Part shown: one piece after another, positions 30,713 through 42,033 of the stretch
How the letters are laid out: each line of letters opens with the position of its first letter
Numbering within the stretch: the first letter of the stretch is position 1
Made by a program: the position numbers and the translations under genes
Assembly: GCF_029633865.1 (NCBI RefSeq)
Contig: NC_079215.1
Span: 55,641,457-55,705,456, forward strand
DNA from: Lampris incognitus
Lineage: Eukaryota; Chordata; Actinopteri; Lampriformes; Lampridae
DNA length: 64,000 nucleotides
Direction of reading: 5' to 3'
The notes under the pieces: model-generated
The model's database searches: none
What the model was told of the DNA's origin: nothing
The model's input: only the letters and a program-made list of their open reading frames with translations

Positions 30713-32204
30713 GAGGCAGTGGGAGAGGAGGAAGGGTAGGAGTGTGGAGGTGAGAGCTGGAACCTTGAATGTTGGCACTATGACTGGTAAAGGGAGAGAG
30801 CTGAGTGATATGGTGGAAAGAAGAAAGGTAAGTATAAGAGACCGGGTGGAAGGGGAGTAAGGCCAGGTGCACCGGAGGTGGGTTCAAGCTCTTCTACCAC
30901 GGTGCGGGTGGGAGGAGAAATGGGGTAGGGGTAATTCTGAAGGAAGAGCAGGTCAAGAGTGTGCTGGAGGCGAAGAGAGTGTCGGAAAGAGTGATGAGTA
31001 TGAAGCTGGAAATCGAAGGTGTAGTGATAAATGCTATCAGCGCATATGCCCCACAAGTTGGGTGTGAGATGGAAGAGAAAGAAGAATTCTGGAGTGAGTT
31101 GGATGAAGTGGTGGAGAGGGCACCCAAGGAGGAGAGAGTGGTGATTGGAGCGGACTTCAATGGGCATGTTGGTGAAGGAAACAGGTGATGAGGAGGTAAT
31201 GGGTAGGTTTGGTGTCTAGGAGAGCAATGTGGAAGGACAGATGGTGGTGGATTTTGTGAAAAGGATGGAAATGGCTGTGGTGAATACATATTTCAAGAAG
31301 CGGGAGGAACACAGGGTGACGTACAAGAGTGGATGAAAGTGCACACAGGTGGACTATATCTTATGTAGAAGGCGTGATCTGAAAGGGATTGGAGACTGCA
31401 AGGTGGTGACAGGGGAGAACATAGCTAGGCAGCATCGGATGGTGGTCTGTAGGATGACTTTGGAGACCAAGAAGAGCAGTGATTCGGCCTGGATTTGCCT
31501 TGTCACGAAAGTGGCGAGTAGGAGCAAGATGGAATACATATGTGTGAATGAGAGGGAGGACAGTGGAATGGTGATGATGCAAGTAGAGGCGATGAAGGTG
31601 TATGAGTTTAAATACTTACGGTCAACTGTACAAAGTAACGGGGAGCGCAGAAGAGAGGTGAAGAAGAGAGTGCAGGCAGGGTGGAGTGGGTGGAGAAGCG
31701 TGTCAGGAGTGGTTTGAGACAGAAAGGTACCAGCAAGAGTTAAAGGGAAGGTTTACAAGATGGTAGTGAGACCAGCTATGTTGTATGGTTTGGAGACAGT
31801 GGCCCTGACGAAAAGACAGGAGGTGGAGCTGGAGGTGGCAGAGTTGAAGATGCTAAGATTTTCATTGGGATTGGCGAAGAAGGACAGGATTAGGAACGAG
31901 TATATTAGAGGGACAGCTCAGGTTGGACGGTTTGGAGACAAAGCTAGAGAGACAAGATTGAGATGGTTTGGACATGTGTGGAGGAGAGATGCTGGGTATA
32001 TTGGGAGAAGGATACTGAATATGGAGCTGCCGGGGCACAGAAAAAGAGGAAGGCCAAAGAGGAGGTTTATGGATGTGGTGAGGGAGGACATGCAGGTGGC
32101 TGGTGTGACAGAGGAAGATGCAGAGGACAGGAAGAGATGGAGACGGATGATCCACTGTGGCGACCCCTAACGGGAGCAGCCGAAAGTAGTAGTAGTAGTA
32201 GTAG
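30713..32204 (+). mobile_element. LINE (RTE-like), endonuclease plus C-terminal part, RT core missing
   Basis: The 5' part (30745-31480) encodes pieces of an apurinic-type endonuclease: TLNVGTMTGKGRELSDM, VVIGADFNGHVGEGNR and VDYILCRRRDLKGIGDCKVV. The 3' part (31515-32170) encodes the C-terminal region, [28 protein letters not shown] and [20 protein letters not shown]. Between them the RT catalytic domain is absent, and a 39-bp stretch matching the family D SINE sits at the junction. It ends TAACGGGAGCAGCCGAAAG plus a (TAG)n tail. Stops and frameshifts throughout make it dead. Confidence 0.85.
31760..32170 (+). pseudogene. LINE C-terminal ORF remnant
   Basis: A 136-codon open piece from [21 protein letters not shown] to RMIHCGDP. 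It is the best-preserved part of this LINE family in the window; equivalents are at 49229-49621 and 54006-54416 on the minus strand. It lies C-terminal to the RT catalytic centre, so it has no enzymatic activity alone. Confidence 0.8.
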
Positions 32205-32290
32205 ATGTAGAGGACAGTGATGGAGGTGTCCATGTATAAAGGATATAAAGGGGTGTAGATGTAGAGGACAGTGATGGAGCTGTCCATGTA
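32205..32290 (+). repeat. Minisatellite unit, middle remnant
   Basis: About 1.5 units of the same array as 30545-30645; it ends in CCATGTA, whose TA is the Tc1 target site. Confidence 0.85.
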
Positions 32291-33904
32291 CAAACCCCAA
32301 ATTCCAATGAAGTTGGGATGTTGTGTAAAACGTGAATAAAAACAGAATAGAATGATTTGCAAATCCTTTTCGACCTATATTCAATTGAATACACTACAAA
32401 GACAAGATATTTAATGTTCAAACTGATAAACTTTATTATTTTTTGCAAATATTCCCTCATTTTGAATTTGATGCCTGCAACACGTTCCAAGGAAGCTGGG
32501 ACAGGGGCTACAAAAGACTGGGAAAGTTGAGGAATGCTCAAAAAGCCCCTGTTTGTAACATTCCACAGGTGAACAGGTTAATTGGAAACAGGCGAGTGTC
32601 ATGATTGGGTATAAAAGGAGCATCCACGAAAGGCTCAGTCGTTCACAAGCAAGGATGGGGCAAGGTTCACCACTTTGTGAACAACTGCGTGAGCAAATAG
32701 TCCAACAGTTTAAGAACAACGTTTCTCAACGTACAATTGCAAGGAATTTGGGGATTTCATCATCTACAGTCCATAATATCATCACAAGATTCAGAGAATC
32801 CGGAGAAATCTCTGCACGTAAGCGGCAAGGCCGAAAACCAACAATGAATGCCCGTGACCTTCGACCCCTCAGGCGGCACTGCATTAAAAACCGACATCAT
32901 CCTGTAAAGGATATTACCATGTGGGCTCAGGAACACTTGGGAAAACCATCGTCAGTTAACACAGTTCGTCGCTACATCTACAAGTGCAAGTTAAAACTCT
33001 ACCATGCAAAGCCAAAGCCAGATATCAACACCACCCAGAAACGCCGCCGGCTTCTCTGGGCCCGAGCTCATCTGAGATGGACTGATGCAAAGTGGAAAAG
33101 TGTGCTGTGGTCTGACGAGTCCACATTTCAAATTGGTTATGGAAATCATGGACGTCGTGTCCTCTGGGCTGAAGAGGAAAAGGGCCATCCAGATTGTTAT
33201 CAGCGCAAAGTTCAAAAGCCAGCATCTGTGATGGCATGGGGGGGGGCGTTAGTGCCCCATGGCATCATGGGTAACTTGCAGATCTGTGAAGGCACCATTA
33301 ATGCTGAAAGGTACATGCAGGTTTCGGGGCAACATGTGCTGCCATCCAAGCGACGTCTTTTTCAGGGACGTCCCTGCTTATTTCAGCAAGACAATGCCAA
33401 GCCACATTCTGCACATGTTACACCAGCGTGGCTTCGCAGTAAAAGAGTGCGGGTACTAGACTGGCCTGCCTGCAGTCCAGACCTGTCTCCCATTGAAAAT
33501 GTGTGGCGCATCATGAAGCGCAAAATACAACAACGGAGACCCCGGACTGCTGAGCGACTGAAGTCGTACATCAAGCAAGAATGGGAAAGAATTCCACCTA
33601 CAAGCTTCAACAATTAGTGTCCTCAGTTCCCAAACGCTTATTGAGTGTTGTTAAAAGGAAAGGTGGTGTAACACAGTGGTGAACATGCCCCTGTCCCAGC
33701 TTTTTTGGAACGTGTTGCAGGCATCAAATTCAAAATGAGTGAATATTTGCAAAAAAACAACAAAGTTTATCGGTTTGAACATTAAATATCTTGTCTTTGT
33801 GGTGTATTCAATTGAATATAGGTCGAAAAGGATTTGCAAATCATTGTATTCTGTTTTTATTTACGTTTTACACAACGTCCCAACTTCATTGGAATTGGGG
33901 TTTG
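32291..33904 (+). mobile_element. Tc1/mariner element, nearly intact (1614 bp)
   Basis: It begins CAAACCCCAAATTCCAATGA and ends in the inverted copy TTGGAATTGGGGTTTG, flanked by TA dinucleotides (32289-32290 and 33905-33906). The inverted repeats are about 210 bp and share ATTCAATTGAATA and the ACGTTCCAA end. One long transposase frame occupies the centre. It inserted into a minisatellite. Confidence 0.93.
32601..33617 (+). pseudogene. Tc1-like DD34E transposase, C-terminus truncated by a frameshift
   Basis: The 338-codon frame has an N-terminal helix-turn-helix region (QRTIARNLGISSSTVHNII) and a second DNA-binding helix set with a GRKP linker near residue 75. The DDE core follows, with SDESTF, QDNAKPHSA and SPDLSPIENVW; 34 residues separate the second Asp from the Glu, the Tc1 spacing. 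The natural start is more likely the ATG at 32655 (MGQGSPLC) than 32601. A one-base loss at about 33615 replaces the last 20-25 residues with a stop, and the lost coding sequence is still readable in the next frame to about 33680. The catalytic residues are intact. Confidence 0.9.
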
Positions 33905-33960
33905 TATAAAGGATATAAAGAGGTGTAGATGTGGAGGACAGTGAAGGAGGTGTGGGTTAG
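33905..33960 (+). repeat. Minisatellite unit, right remnant
   Basis: Continuation of the same 54-bp unit immediately after the Tc1 target TA. Confidence 0.8.
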
Positions 33961-34485
33961 ACTGAAGGTGACTCAGTGATGAAGGAATACATCTTGTTCC
34001 AGCCGCTTGTTGGGCTACCCAGAGCTTAGATGGCTGCGGCGAGTCAAGACAACGCCACAAACAAAAGAACCCAGTTATTAGGATTAAAAAAAAGCATCCA
34101 TGGGAATTGGATTCTATTAATCTATGACGATAACAATACGTAATTAAAACAGCCTTGGCCAAGAACCAGGTATGAATAATAAATCACTTCTTCCTTTCTT
34201 TTTGGTGTCCTTGATCATGCCAGATTGTATTATATTGCACCAGTTGCTGCCAATAGTCAGGTATAATTACATCAAAATAAATTTCTCTGAATTAATCAGC
34301 AAAACCATAGGACAGGTCTCAGCTCGGCACCTCTTATATAGTTTTAAGATGTGATAATCAAGCCTCCTAATTAGACACAGCTCAAGTTGTCCTATATATA
34401 TTTTTTATGGCTAAATCACCGACACCCTCAATACACAAATAGATAGTTTCATTTGTACCAAGAAAGCTTGTAAATTGCATGGATT
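33961..34485. other. No gene seen
   Basis: AT-rich; short open frames without recognised domains. Confidence 0.35.
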
Positions 34486-34489
34486 CAAA

Positions 34490-34835
34490 CCCTGTCATGC
34501 CGTCTCTCCTCGTCCTCTGACATGGATGGTGTTGAGGGGGATGCATCTCCCTGCTGTGACAGAATCTGCTGCGTCCACTGGGCCCACGGCCCCTGCCCGG
34601 ATCTGCGCCCGAGGAGGAAACACCGAGGGCGGTCTGACAGGACATGGAAGCGGGGCAGGCTAAGCTAACTGCTAGCCCATGCAGACCGGCGGGTCCGACA
34701 GTCATCCTGGCTGGCGTTGGTTCTCCTGGACAGTGACAAAAAAATGAAATGTTGGATATACGTATGTGTTTTTGCAGTTTTTGTAGATGTTTGTAGTTTG
34801 GATATGTGTTTTTGTGTTTGTGTTGTACTGTTGTG
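34490..34835 (+). repeat. Interspersed repeat C
   Basis: Second plus-strand copy of the repeat at 24866, with GCCCGAGGAGGAAACACCG, GGGGCAGGCTAAGCTAACTG and GTTCTCCTGGACAGTGAC, followed by a T/G-rich tail like that at 25240-25300. Confidence 0.6.
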
Positions 34836-35196
34836 GGCTGGGGGAAATGACAAATAAATGTTCCTGATTGCTGATGATCTGAACAGGCCTTTTGTAAAAA
34901 AAAACCAAACTGAATTTGTCCGCGTAAAGACGTTTAAAGTCTTAAAAAGGATTAAATAACTGCAGAGGAAGTGCTAAGTGTTCTAAGGATTAAACTTTCA
35001 TTTGAACGTAACAGCGCTTGTATTGGTTAGAAAACACACATTGGGCTGAATGGGCCAGCTGCTCCACTTACAACAGTGTTGTTTGTTGGTGGGTGTATTC
35101 ATCTCTTCTGCACGAGTAACCGTTATACAGCCTTTCTCAAAAATCTGATCCGTCAAACATATATCAAGCTTGTATGTCTATCGCTGGAGAAAGCAC
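34836..35196. other. No gene seen
   Basis: Unassigned sequence between two repeats. Confidence 0.3.
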
Positions 35197-35197
35197 A

Positions 35198-35555
35198 TGG
35201 GCGGCACGGTGGCGCAGTGGTTAGCGCCGTCGCCTCACAGCAAGAACGTTCGAACCCCAGGGTTGTCCAACCTTGGGGGGGGGGTCATCCCAGGTCGTCC
35301 TCTGTGTGGAGTTTGCATGTTCCCCCCGTGTCTGCGTTGGGTTTTCTCCGGGTGCTCCGGTTTCCCTCACCATCAGAAAGACATGCATGTTAGGGTTAAT
35401 ACTCCTGTCGGTGTCCCTGACCGAGGCATGGCAAGACCAACTGGAGTTGGTCCTCGGGTGCTGCACGGTGGCTGCCAACTGCTCCTAGCTACACAGCTAG
35501 GATGGGTTAAATACATAGCATAATTTCCCTACGGGGATCAATAGAGTATATCAAA
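35198..35555 (+). repeat. tRNA-derived SINE, family B, full length
   Basis: The head GGGCGGCACGGTGGCGCAGTG is followed by GTTAGCGCCGTCGCC and the B box GTTCGAACCCC near 35249. The body (GTGTGGAGTTTGCATG, GGTGCTCCGGTTTCC) and the end CGGGGATCAATAGAGTATATC follow. Other copies are at 20960, 47618 and 52870 (the last with a different 3' half). Confidence 0.85.
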
Positions 35556-36277
35556 ATCAAAACATCAAAAAGGCAGCAAGCCTGTTTGTGTCAGTGGAAC
35601 ATGGCAGAACCTCCAGGCTGCTGCTGTCATGAAGATGTGATCTACAAATGCATACAAACGGCTGCCAACATAAAAAAACTCAACAGCGTTCAGAATGCAT
35701 TTCGTTCACTTCTTTACATTCACTGCAATGCTGTAAGCAGTAATTATCGTTAGAAAGCAAACCAGTCCAACAGAAGAACTGAAACAATGAAGATCAAACA
35801 TGAAATGCGCTGTTCAGATGAGGAAAACAAGTTATAGGACCAGTTAGGTGAATGATTTACAGGTGGCAAAGCCTTCACTTGCTGTGGGAGACATCAGAAC
35901 TCATATGCACACACAGCCAGAGGTTCTGAAGTCTTGACAGTATGTCCTGTCCTGATGAACAGGGCCGAACCATCAGAGAAGCACCATTAGGCCAGTACCT
36001 GAAAGCTTCATGGAACAGCAGTTCTGGGGTAGGAATAACTGAGCTGAGAGAACATCAGTGTTGTCTGGGCGATGTGAGGGACTCTTACCTGGTGTTGAGA
36101 GACGGTCACTTCTGGGATCCTTTTAAACCAAAGGCATGCTAACTGATAGGTGGTTGTGCCTCGCCCTGAATACGGTCCTCCCCTTGAGGAACGTGTCTTC
36201 TAGGTGGGCCCATGATGAAACTGATTACTTTCTACTGGTCTGGACAGACCACATATAGTAGGTCTTAAAAAGGTATG
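35556..36277. other. Intergenic, no gene seen
   Basis: No recognisable exon or repeat. The short frame 35942-36142 has no known domain. Confidence 0.35.
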
Positions 36278-36706
36278 TGTTAGGGTTTGTGGAAGACCCC
36301 AAGCGCACGACACCAGACAGAGATGGGGTTAGCCGAAAACTGGCGTACTTTATTCCTTACGCGTACAAATAGTCAAACACAGGAAGGCAATGAGCGACAA
36401 GAAAAACGGAAAGTCCAAGGGGAAAAACTCGCGGGTAATCCAAAACGGGAACACGGCAGGATACTTCCACGGGGAAACTTTGCAAGGGAAAACATAAACC
36501 AAGGGCTGGGGTGAGTTCGGAGAGAAAAGGACCATGAGGGGAGAGTAGCCGCTACTGCGAGGAGGTTACAACACGAACTGACAACGGGCGCATGGGAGGC
36601 CACCAAACTTAAGCCCAGCCCTGACGGCTAAGCCCGGCCCTGATGAGCTGATTGGCTTCCGGCGTGAGTTGGGCGGGCCATGGCACGGGGTGGGCGAGCC
36701 GTAACA
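36278..36706 (-). repeat. 3' LTR of the sushi-like element
   Basis: 429 bp with TG...CA ends; the complete reference for the shortened partner at 41153-41334. Confidence 0.85.
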
Positions 36707-37898
36707 GTACCCCCCCCCCACGAGAGCCACCAGGCGACTTGCCCGGCTTGTCGGGATGGGAATGATGGAACTCAGTGAGCACCCCAGGGTCCAGGATGAG
36801 CTGGCGGGAGACCCAGCTACGTTCCTCCGGACTGTAGCCCTCCCAGTCCACCAAATACTTGAAGCCCCGTCCTCGGCGCCGGACGTCCAGCAGCCGGCGG
36901 ACCTTCCACTGGGGGTGCCCATCCATGATCTCAGGGGGAGGCGGAGCCGGGACCGGAGGCATCAGAGGACGGTGGGAGACAGGCTTAACTCGAGACACAT
37001 GAAACACGGGATGGGTCTTCAAGGAAGCCGGAAGTTTCAGACTCACCGCCGCGGGGCTGAGGACCTTCCTCATCTCAACTGACATACCGGGGGGTTCAGC
37101 TTCTTCGCGGTGGACTGAAGCGGGAGATCCTTCGAGGACAGCCACACCCTTTGGCCTGGTTGGTACGTAGGGCGCTGGGGACCGGCGTCGGTTGGCTCCC
37201 CGACTGGCGCGCTCAGCTGCCTGGAGCAGAGCAGCCCTGGTCACCTCCCAGACGTGACGACACCGGTTCAGATGGGCTTGCACGGAGGGAACTGCCACTT
37301 CCGACTCCTGCGCAGCAAAGAGAGGCGGCTGGTAGCCCAGGGACACCTCAAAAGGTGAGAGGCCGGTGGCAGAGCTGACCAGGGAGTTGATGGCATACTC
37401 GACCCAGGGGAGGAACCGGCTCCAGGAGCTGGGCTTCTTGGTGGCCACGCACCGGAGGGCAGACTCCACGCTCTGGTTCATCCTCTCCGTCTGTCCATTA
37501 GTCTGTGGGTGATAGCCAGAGCAGAGACTAACAGAGGCACCCAACCCCTTACAAAAGGCCCGCCATATTTGGGAGACGAACTGGGGCCCTCGGTCCGAGA
37601 CAACGTTCAGGGGAAGGCCGTGGAGACGGAACACGTGGCTCGTCAGGAGGTCCGCCGTCTCAGAAGCCGATGGGAGTCTGGGGAGGGCCACCAGGTGCAC
37701 TCCCTTACTGAAGCGGTCCACCACTGTCAGGATCACAGTGTTACCCTGGGAGGGAGGCAGTCCGGAGACAAAATCCAACGCCACATGGGACCAGGGCCGG
37801 CTTGGAGTTGGGAGGGGCTGCAGCAGTGCCTGGTGAGAGGCCTTGCTGCGAGCACAGACGGAGCAGGCCCATACGAAGTCGCTGACGTCGATCCTCAT
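36609..37898 (-). pseudogene. Integrase and chromodomain of the sushi-like element
   Basis: The 429-codon frame contains the end of the integrase zinc domain (CSVCARSK), the catalytic core with Asp ([10 protein letters not shown]), Asp ([11 protein letters not shown]) and Glu ([11 protein letters not shown]), and the C-terminal domain. A chromodomain ([32 protein letters not shown], residues about 335-370) marks it as a chromovirus-type element; such domains steer integration to marked chromatin. It overlaps the RT frame by 4 bases, but the His/His part of the zinc finger is lost in the frameshift. Confidence 0.9.
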
Positions 37899-39364
37899 GG
37901 TGGGCCACCAGAAACGCCGAGCCAGAAAGGTGAGGGTGCGGTGGACACCTGGGTGGCAAGCAAACTGACTGGCATGGCCCTACTGGGGAACCTGGGGCCG
38001 GACTGTGTCCGGACGAATAGGCGGTGTGGAGGGACGTGGGAGCGCAACGCCTGCCTGACCACGGTCTCGATGCCCCAGGTAACCACGCCAACCACCCTGG
38101 CCTCAGGAAGGATGGGAGTCGGCTCCTCTGTAGCTGGCTCCCTCCTCGGGTGTTGTCGGGACAGGGAGTCTGCCGTCGTGTTGCGGGACCCGGGGCGATA
38201 AGTCAGCGTGAAGTCAAACCGACTGAGGAAGCTGGCCCACCGTGCCTGCCGACCATTGAGGCGCTTGGTTGCCCGGATGAACGTCAAGTTCTTATGATCC
38301 GTCGAGATGGTGAACGGCTGTTCCGCCCCCTCCAGCCAATGGCGCCACTCCTCCAGAGCAGCCACCACTGCCAGCAGCTCCCGGTTCCCGACATCGTAGT
38401 TCTCCTCGGCGGGGAGGAACCGGCGAGAGAAGAAGGCGCATGGGTGGACCTTCTGGTCAGACGCTGACCGCTGGGAGAGGACAGCCCCCAACCCGGTGTC
38501 TGAAGCGTCCACCTCTACGATGAACTGCCTCTTGGGGTCGGGGTGGAGCAGGACCGGGGCGCTGGTGAACCTCTCCTTGAGGGACTGGAACGCAGAGCGG
38601 GCAGCCGGGGACCAGATGAACGGCTGGGAGGGGGAGGTCAGCCTGGTGAGAGGTTCTGCCACGCGGCTGTAGTTCCGGATGAACCTCCGATAGAAGTTCG
38701 CAAACCCGAGGAAGCTCTGTAATTCCTTCTGTGATGTGGGATCGGGCCAGTCCACCACAGCCTGGATCTTGCGGGGGTCGGCCCGGGTCTGTCCCCTCTC
38801 AACGACGAAACCCAGGTAGTCAACGGAAGGGGAATGGAACCGGCACTTCTCTGCCTTGACGAAGAGCCGGTTCCGGAGGAGACGTTCGAGTGCCCGGCGG
38901 ACATGCTGGACATGTTCCTCGAGGATCTTGGAGAAGATGAGGATGTCATCGAGGTAGACCACCACAAACTCATCGAGCATGTCGTGGAGAATGTCATTCA
39001 TGAGAGCCTGAAATACCGCCGGGGTGTTGGTGAGGCCGAACGGCATGACCAGGTACTCATAATGACCCCGGGGCGTCTTAAAGGCTGTCTTCCACTCGTC
39101 CCCCTTCCGGATCCGGACCAGATGATAGGCACACCGGAGGTCCAGCTTAGTGAAGATTGTAGCCTGGGTGAGGGGCTCAAGGGTGGAACTCATGAGAGGA
39201 AGGGGGTACTTGTTTTTGACGGTTATCTCATTGAGTTGGCAATAGTCAATGCAGGGTCGGAGGCCCCCGTCCTTCTTCTTCACGAAAAAGAATCCAGCTG
39301 CCACCTGGGAGGACGAGGGCCGAATGAGCCCCGCTGCCAAGGACTTGGAGATGTACTCGTCCAT
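37895..39364 (-). pseudogene. Reverse transcriptase and RNase H of the sushi-like element
   Basis: The 489-codon frame begins in the RT N-terminal region. It has [31 protein letters not shown], the [17 protein letters not shown] block and the catalytic YLDDILIFS. RNase H follows with [16 protein letters not shown] and [10 protein letters not shown]. The frame is lost near 37940, before the integrase. The catalytic residues that I can see are intact. Confidence 0.9.
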
Positions 39365-39607
39365 CGCAGCCTTCTTGGGGATGGTCAGACTGTACAGATG
39401 ACTGCTGGGGAGGGGTGCCCCAGAGTGGAGGTCGATAGCACAGTCATAAGGCCGATGAGGAGGAAGAGATTGGGCCCGGGTCTTGCTGAAAACCTCACCT
39501 AACTCATGGTACTCAGGGGGAACAGAGGTGAGGTCGGGAGGCGGGGCACTAGGGGCACGTCGGGGGGATGGGGCGGGAGCCGCCTGGAGACATTGGGCAT
39601 GACAGGG

Positions 39608-40081
39608 TTAGGTGGTACCGGAGGCCCAGGCGATGTGTGGCTCATGCTGCACGAACCAGGGGCGCCCTAGGATCACAGGGACTAACGGGGACTGGATGAT
39701 GTAGAACCCAAGTCTCTCCACTTGGTTACCTGCTATGGTGAGAGAGACAGGGTGGGTGCGTTGGGTGACGCTGGCCAGGCAGCGCTCGTCCAGCGCGAAG
39801 GCCTCCATGGGCTTCTCCAGCGTGTCTAGCGGGATGTTAGCCTGGGCAGCAAACTCTGAGTCCAGGAAACACTCATCAGCCCCCGAGTCGAGGAGTGCAC
39901 CCACCGTGAGCCGCTGGTCAGCCCAGGCCAGGGTAACGCTAACTAGATGGTTCTGTGGGGCAGGACGGCGGGAACAGGAAAGGCGGCTCACTAGGATCTC
40001 CCGCGGCCCCAGTGAGCCTAGTCTTTTGGCCGAGTGAGGCAGCCGCTGATCAGATGTCCCTTCTGGCCACAGTAGAGGCAT
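39608..40081 (-). pseudogene. Protease region of the sushi-like element
   Basis: The aspartic protease motif is LLDSGADECFLDSEFA near residue 65, with the flap and ILGRPWFVQHEP further on. The frame opens in the zinc knuckle region and ends at 39608. The stretch 39365-39607, between protease and RT, is out of frame. Confidence 0.85.
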
Positions 40082-41139
40082 TGACCCGCCTTGAACCGGG
40101 CCTCCCGTTCGGCCGGACTAAGGCGCATATGCGCCCCAGCTGCATAGGTTCCTCCCCCGTCGTGGTCTGGGGCGCGGGGGGAGAAATGGCCACAGGGAAA
40201 GTGGGGCGAGCAGGAGTAGGGGTCCTGTTAGAAGTGCTGGACAACTGGGGAATGGACGGGGATCCACGCAGGGCTCGCTCGCGCCTCCTCTCCCGGAGGC
40301 GTCCGTCGATGCAGATGGCGAGCTTGATCAGGTCCTCGAGGGAGGTGGGCTCCTCCCGGGTGGCTAGCTGGTCCTTGACAGCCTCGCTGAGACCTCTCTG
40401 AAAGGTGACCCGAAGTGACTGGTCGTTCCAGCCGCTCTCAGCTGTGGCCAGCCTGAACTCCACCAAGTAGTCTGTGACACTGCCACTGCCCTGCTGGATA
40501 CTGCTCAGCCGAGCACCAGGGTACTGGCCACCGACTGGATGGTGGAAAACCTTCCGTAGTTCCGCCTCAAAGGCCTCGTAGGTGAGGCAGAAACTGGCCT
40601 TCATGGACCAGGAAGCAGTGGCCCACTGAGCTGCTCGGCCTGTGAGCAGGTTGGTCACGTAAGTGACCCGGGCAGCATCAGACGTGAACATGCTGGGTTG
40701 GTGCAGGAAGACCAGCTCACACTGCATAATGAACATGGCACAGATCTCAAAGTCGCCATCAAACGGTCGTGGGCTGGAGAGGCAGGGCTCCCGGGGAACT
40801 GGGTTGAGCCCCACAGGGTTAACCAGGGGCAGCGGGCCCAGGGGGCGGGTTACCCACGACTCCAGGGGCAGGCTGGCCAGGCGGCTGGATGGTGAGAGCC
40901 GCCGTGATGGTTTGCAACTGCCACAGGATCTCTGCTTGTTGGCTCGCCAACGCCGCCTCCTGCCTCGTTAGATTACCCACACAGGCCTGGAGGGGCTGGA
41001 CCCGAGTCTGAAGATCTCTCACAGCGGCGGAGGCCGCCTCTAGCTGCTGGGTGTGGGAGTTAGTCAGTTGGATCTGTCCGATGAGAGCCGCTTGAAGCGG
41101 GCTGGCCGGTACGCTCTCTGTGTCGGCTGGGGTCGTCAT
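40050..41139 (-). pseudogene. Gag of the sushi-like element
   Basis: Gag starts at the ATG at 41139 with a coiled-coil-like N-terminal part (MTTPADTESV...), stops at about 40819, then continues from 40814 to 40050 through the capsid domain (FIMQCELVFLHQPSMF...RAAQWATASW). The zinc knuckle (CLYCGQKGHLISGC) is in a neighbouring frame near 40060. At least one in-frame stop and one frameshift therefore break it. Related gags were domesticated in mammals (PEG10, RTL family), but here it is plainly part of a transposon. Confidence 0.85.
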
Positions 41140-41334
41140 GGTCAGTTCGTACTGTTAGGGTTTGTGGAAGACCCCAAGCGCACGACACCAGGATACTTCC
41201 ACGGGGAAACTTTGCAAGGAAAAACATAAACCAAGGGCTGGGGTGAGTTTGGAGAGAAAAGGACCGTGAGGGGAGAGTAGCCACTACTGCGGGGAGGTTA
41301 CAACACGAACTGACAACGGGCGCGTGGGAGGCCA

Positions 41335-41999
41335 GTTGGACAATAAGGGAAGTATTTTTACTCTGAATCAATAGCTGAACCACCATAGAAATAACTTTAT
41401 CTGAGTATTCTAACCCGAACACATTCCATCACTTGTAACCCAGGGTACAGATCTCTTCTTGTTACTTTCTATTAAGTGCAAAAAATACCTGCAAAAATGT
41501 CTGTTAACGTGTAACAGCTACTTACAAAGACGTGTAATGCTTGGGGTATCTTCATGCGTCATTCAGCTTCATGTTCATCAAAGTGTCCTCTGTGGTATGA
41601 GTAGGCTTTACCATGATAATGATCTGACACTTCTCTTTTTTCCCAAACTAGTGTAAGAAGTCAAGTCAAGTCGAGTCAAGACCGAGTTCATTTAAAGTGC
41701 GTTATCACACACGTTGAAAATCTTTTGCTCCAACGGTGGTTTTAACGTCTGACAGCTCCACGTTACGCGTCAGGTGGATCTGTGGAGTCAGTGGTACACC
41801 AGCCATGTGTCCATCAGGATGGCCTTCACCCTTCTATTGACTACGGGGCAACACTGACCCCTAACAGTGTTTAACAGCAGAGAAAACCCTCCAAATTATC
41901 TTTTTTCACCCTGAAATTTTATGACTTTTTCCTAGAGTGCCCCCGACATTAGAAAAAGTTAATCGTTGTTTTTGTTTATATTTCCACGAGAGCTGTACA
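41335..41999. other. No gene seen
   Basis: AT-rich spacer with a TCAAGTCAAG run near 41660 and no recognised domain. Confidence 0.35.
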
Positions 42000-42033
42000 C
42001 CACTAGGGTACTAAGATTGTCTTAGGGTCATGT

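Larger units (their letters stand above)
36278..41334 (-). mobile_element. Sushi-like chromovirus-type Ty3/gypsy retrotransposon (element 3)
   Basis: The 3' LTR is 36278-36706 (429 bp; TGTTAGGG...CCGTAACA on the plus strand) with an adjacent polypurine tract (36707-36720, minus strand). The other LTR begins at 41153 with the same TGTTAGGG but has lost about 144 bp internally, between CAG microhomologies, and ends at 41334, missing its outer part. Gag, protease, RT, RNase H, integrase and a chromodomain are encoded on the minus strand. Only about 13 bases separate the 5' LTR from the gag ATG, and no TGG-type primer site is visible. The gag and chromodomain resemble fish sushi elements. Confidence 0.9.

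Noticed and set aside
32601-33617. Domesticated host gene derived from Tc1 transposase
   Set aside because: The inverted repeats and TA targets are intact, so it is simply a transposon copy.
40050-41139. Domesticated sushi-type gag gene (like PEG10 or RTL)
   Set aside because: It is broken and still embedded in a full element with LTRs and pol.
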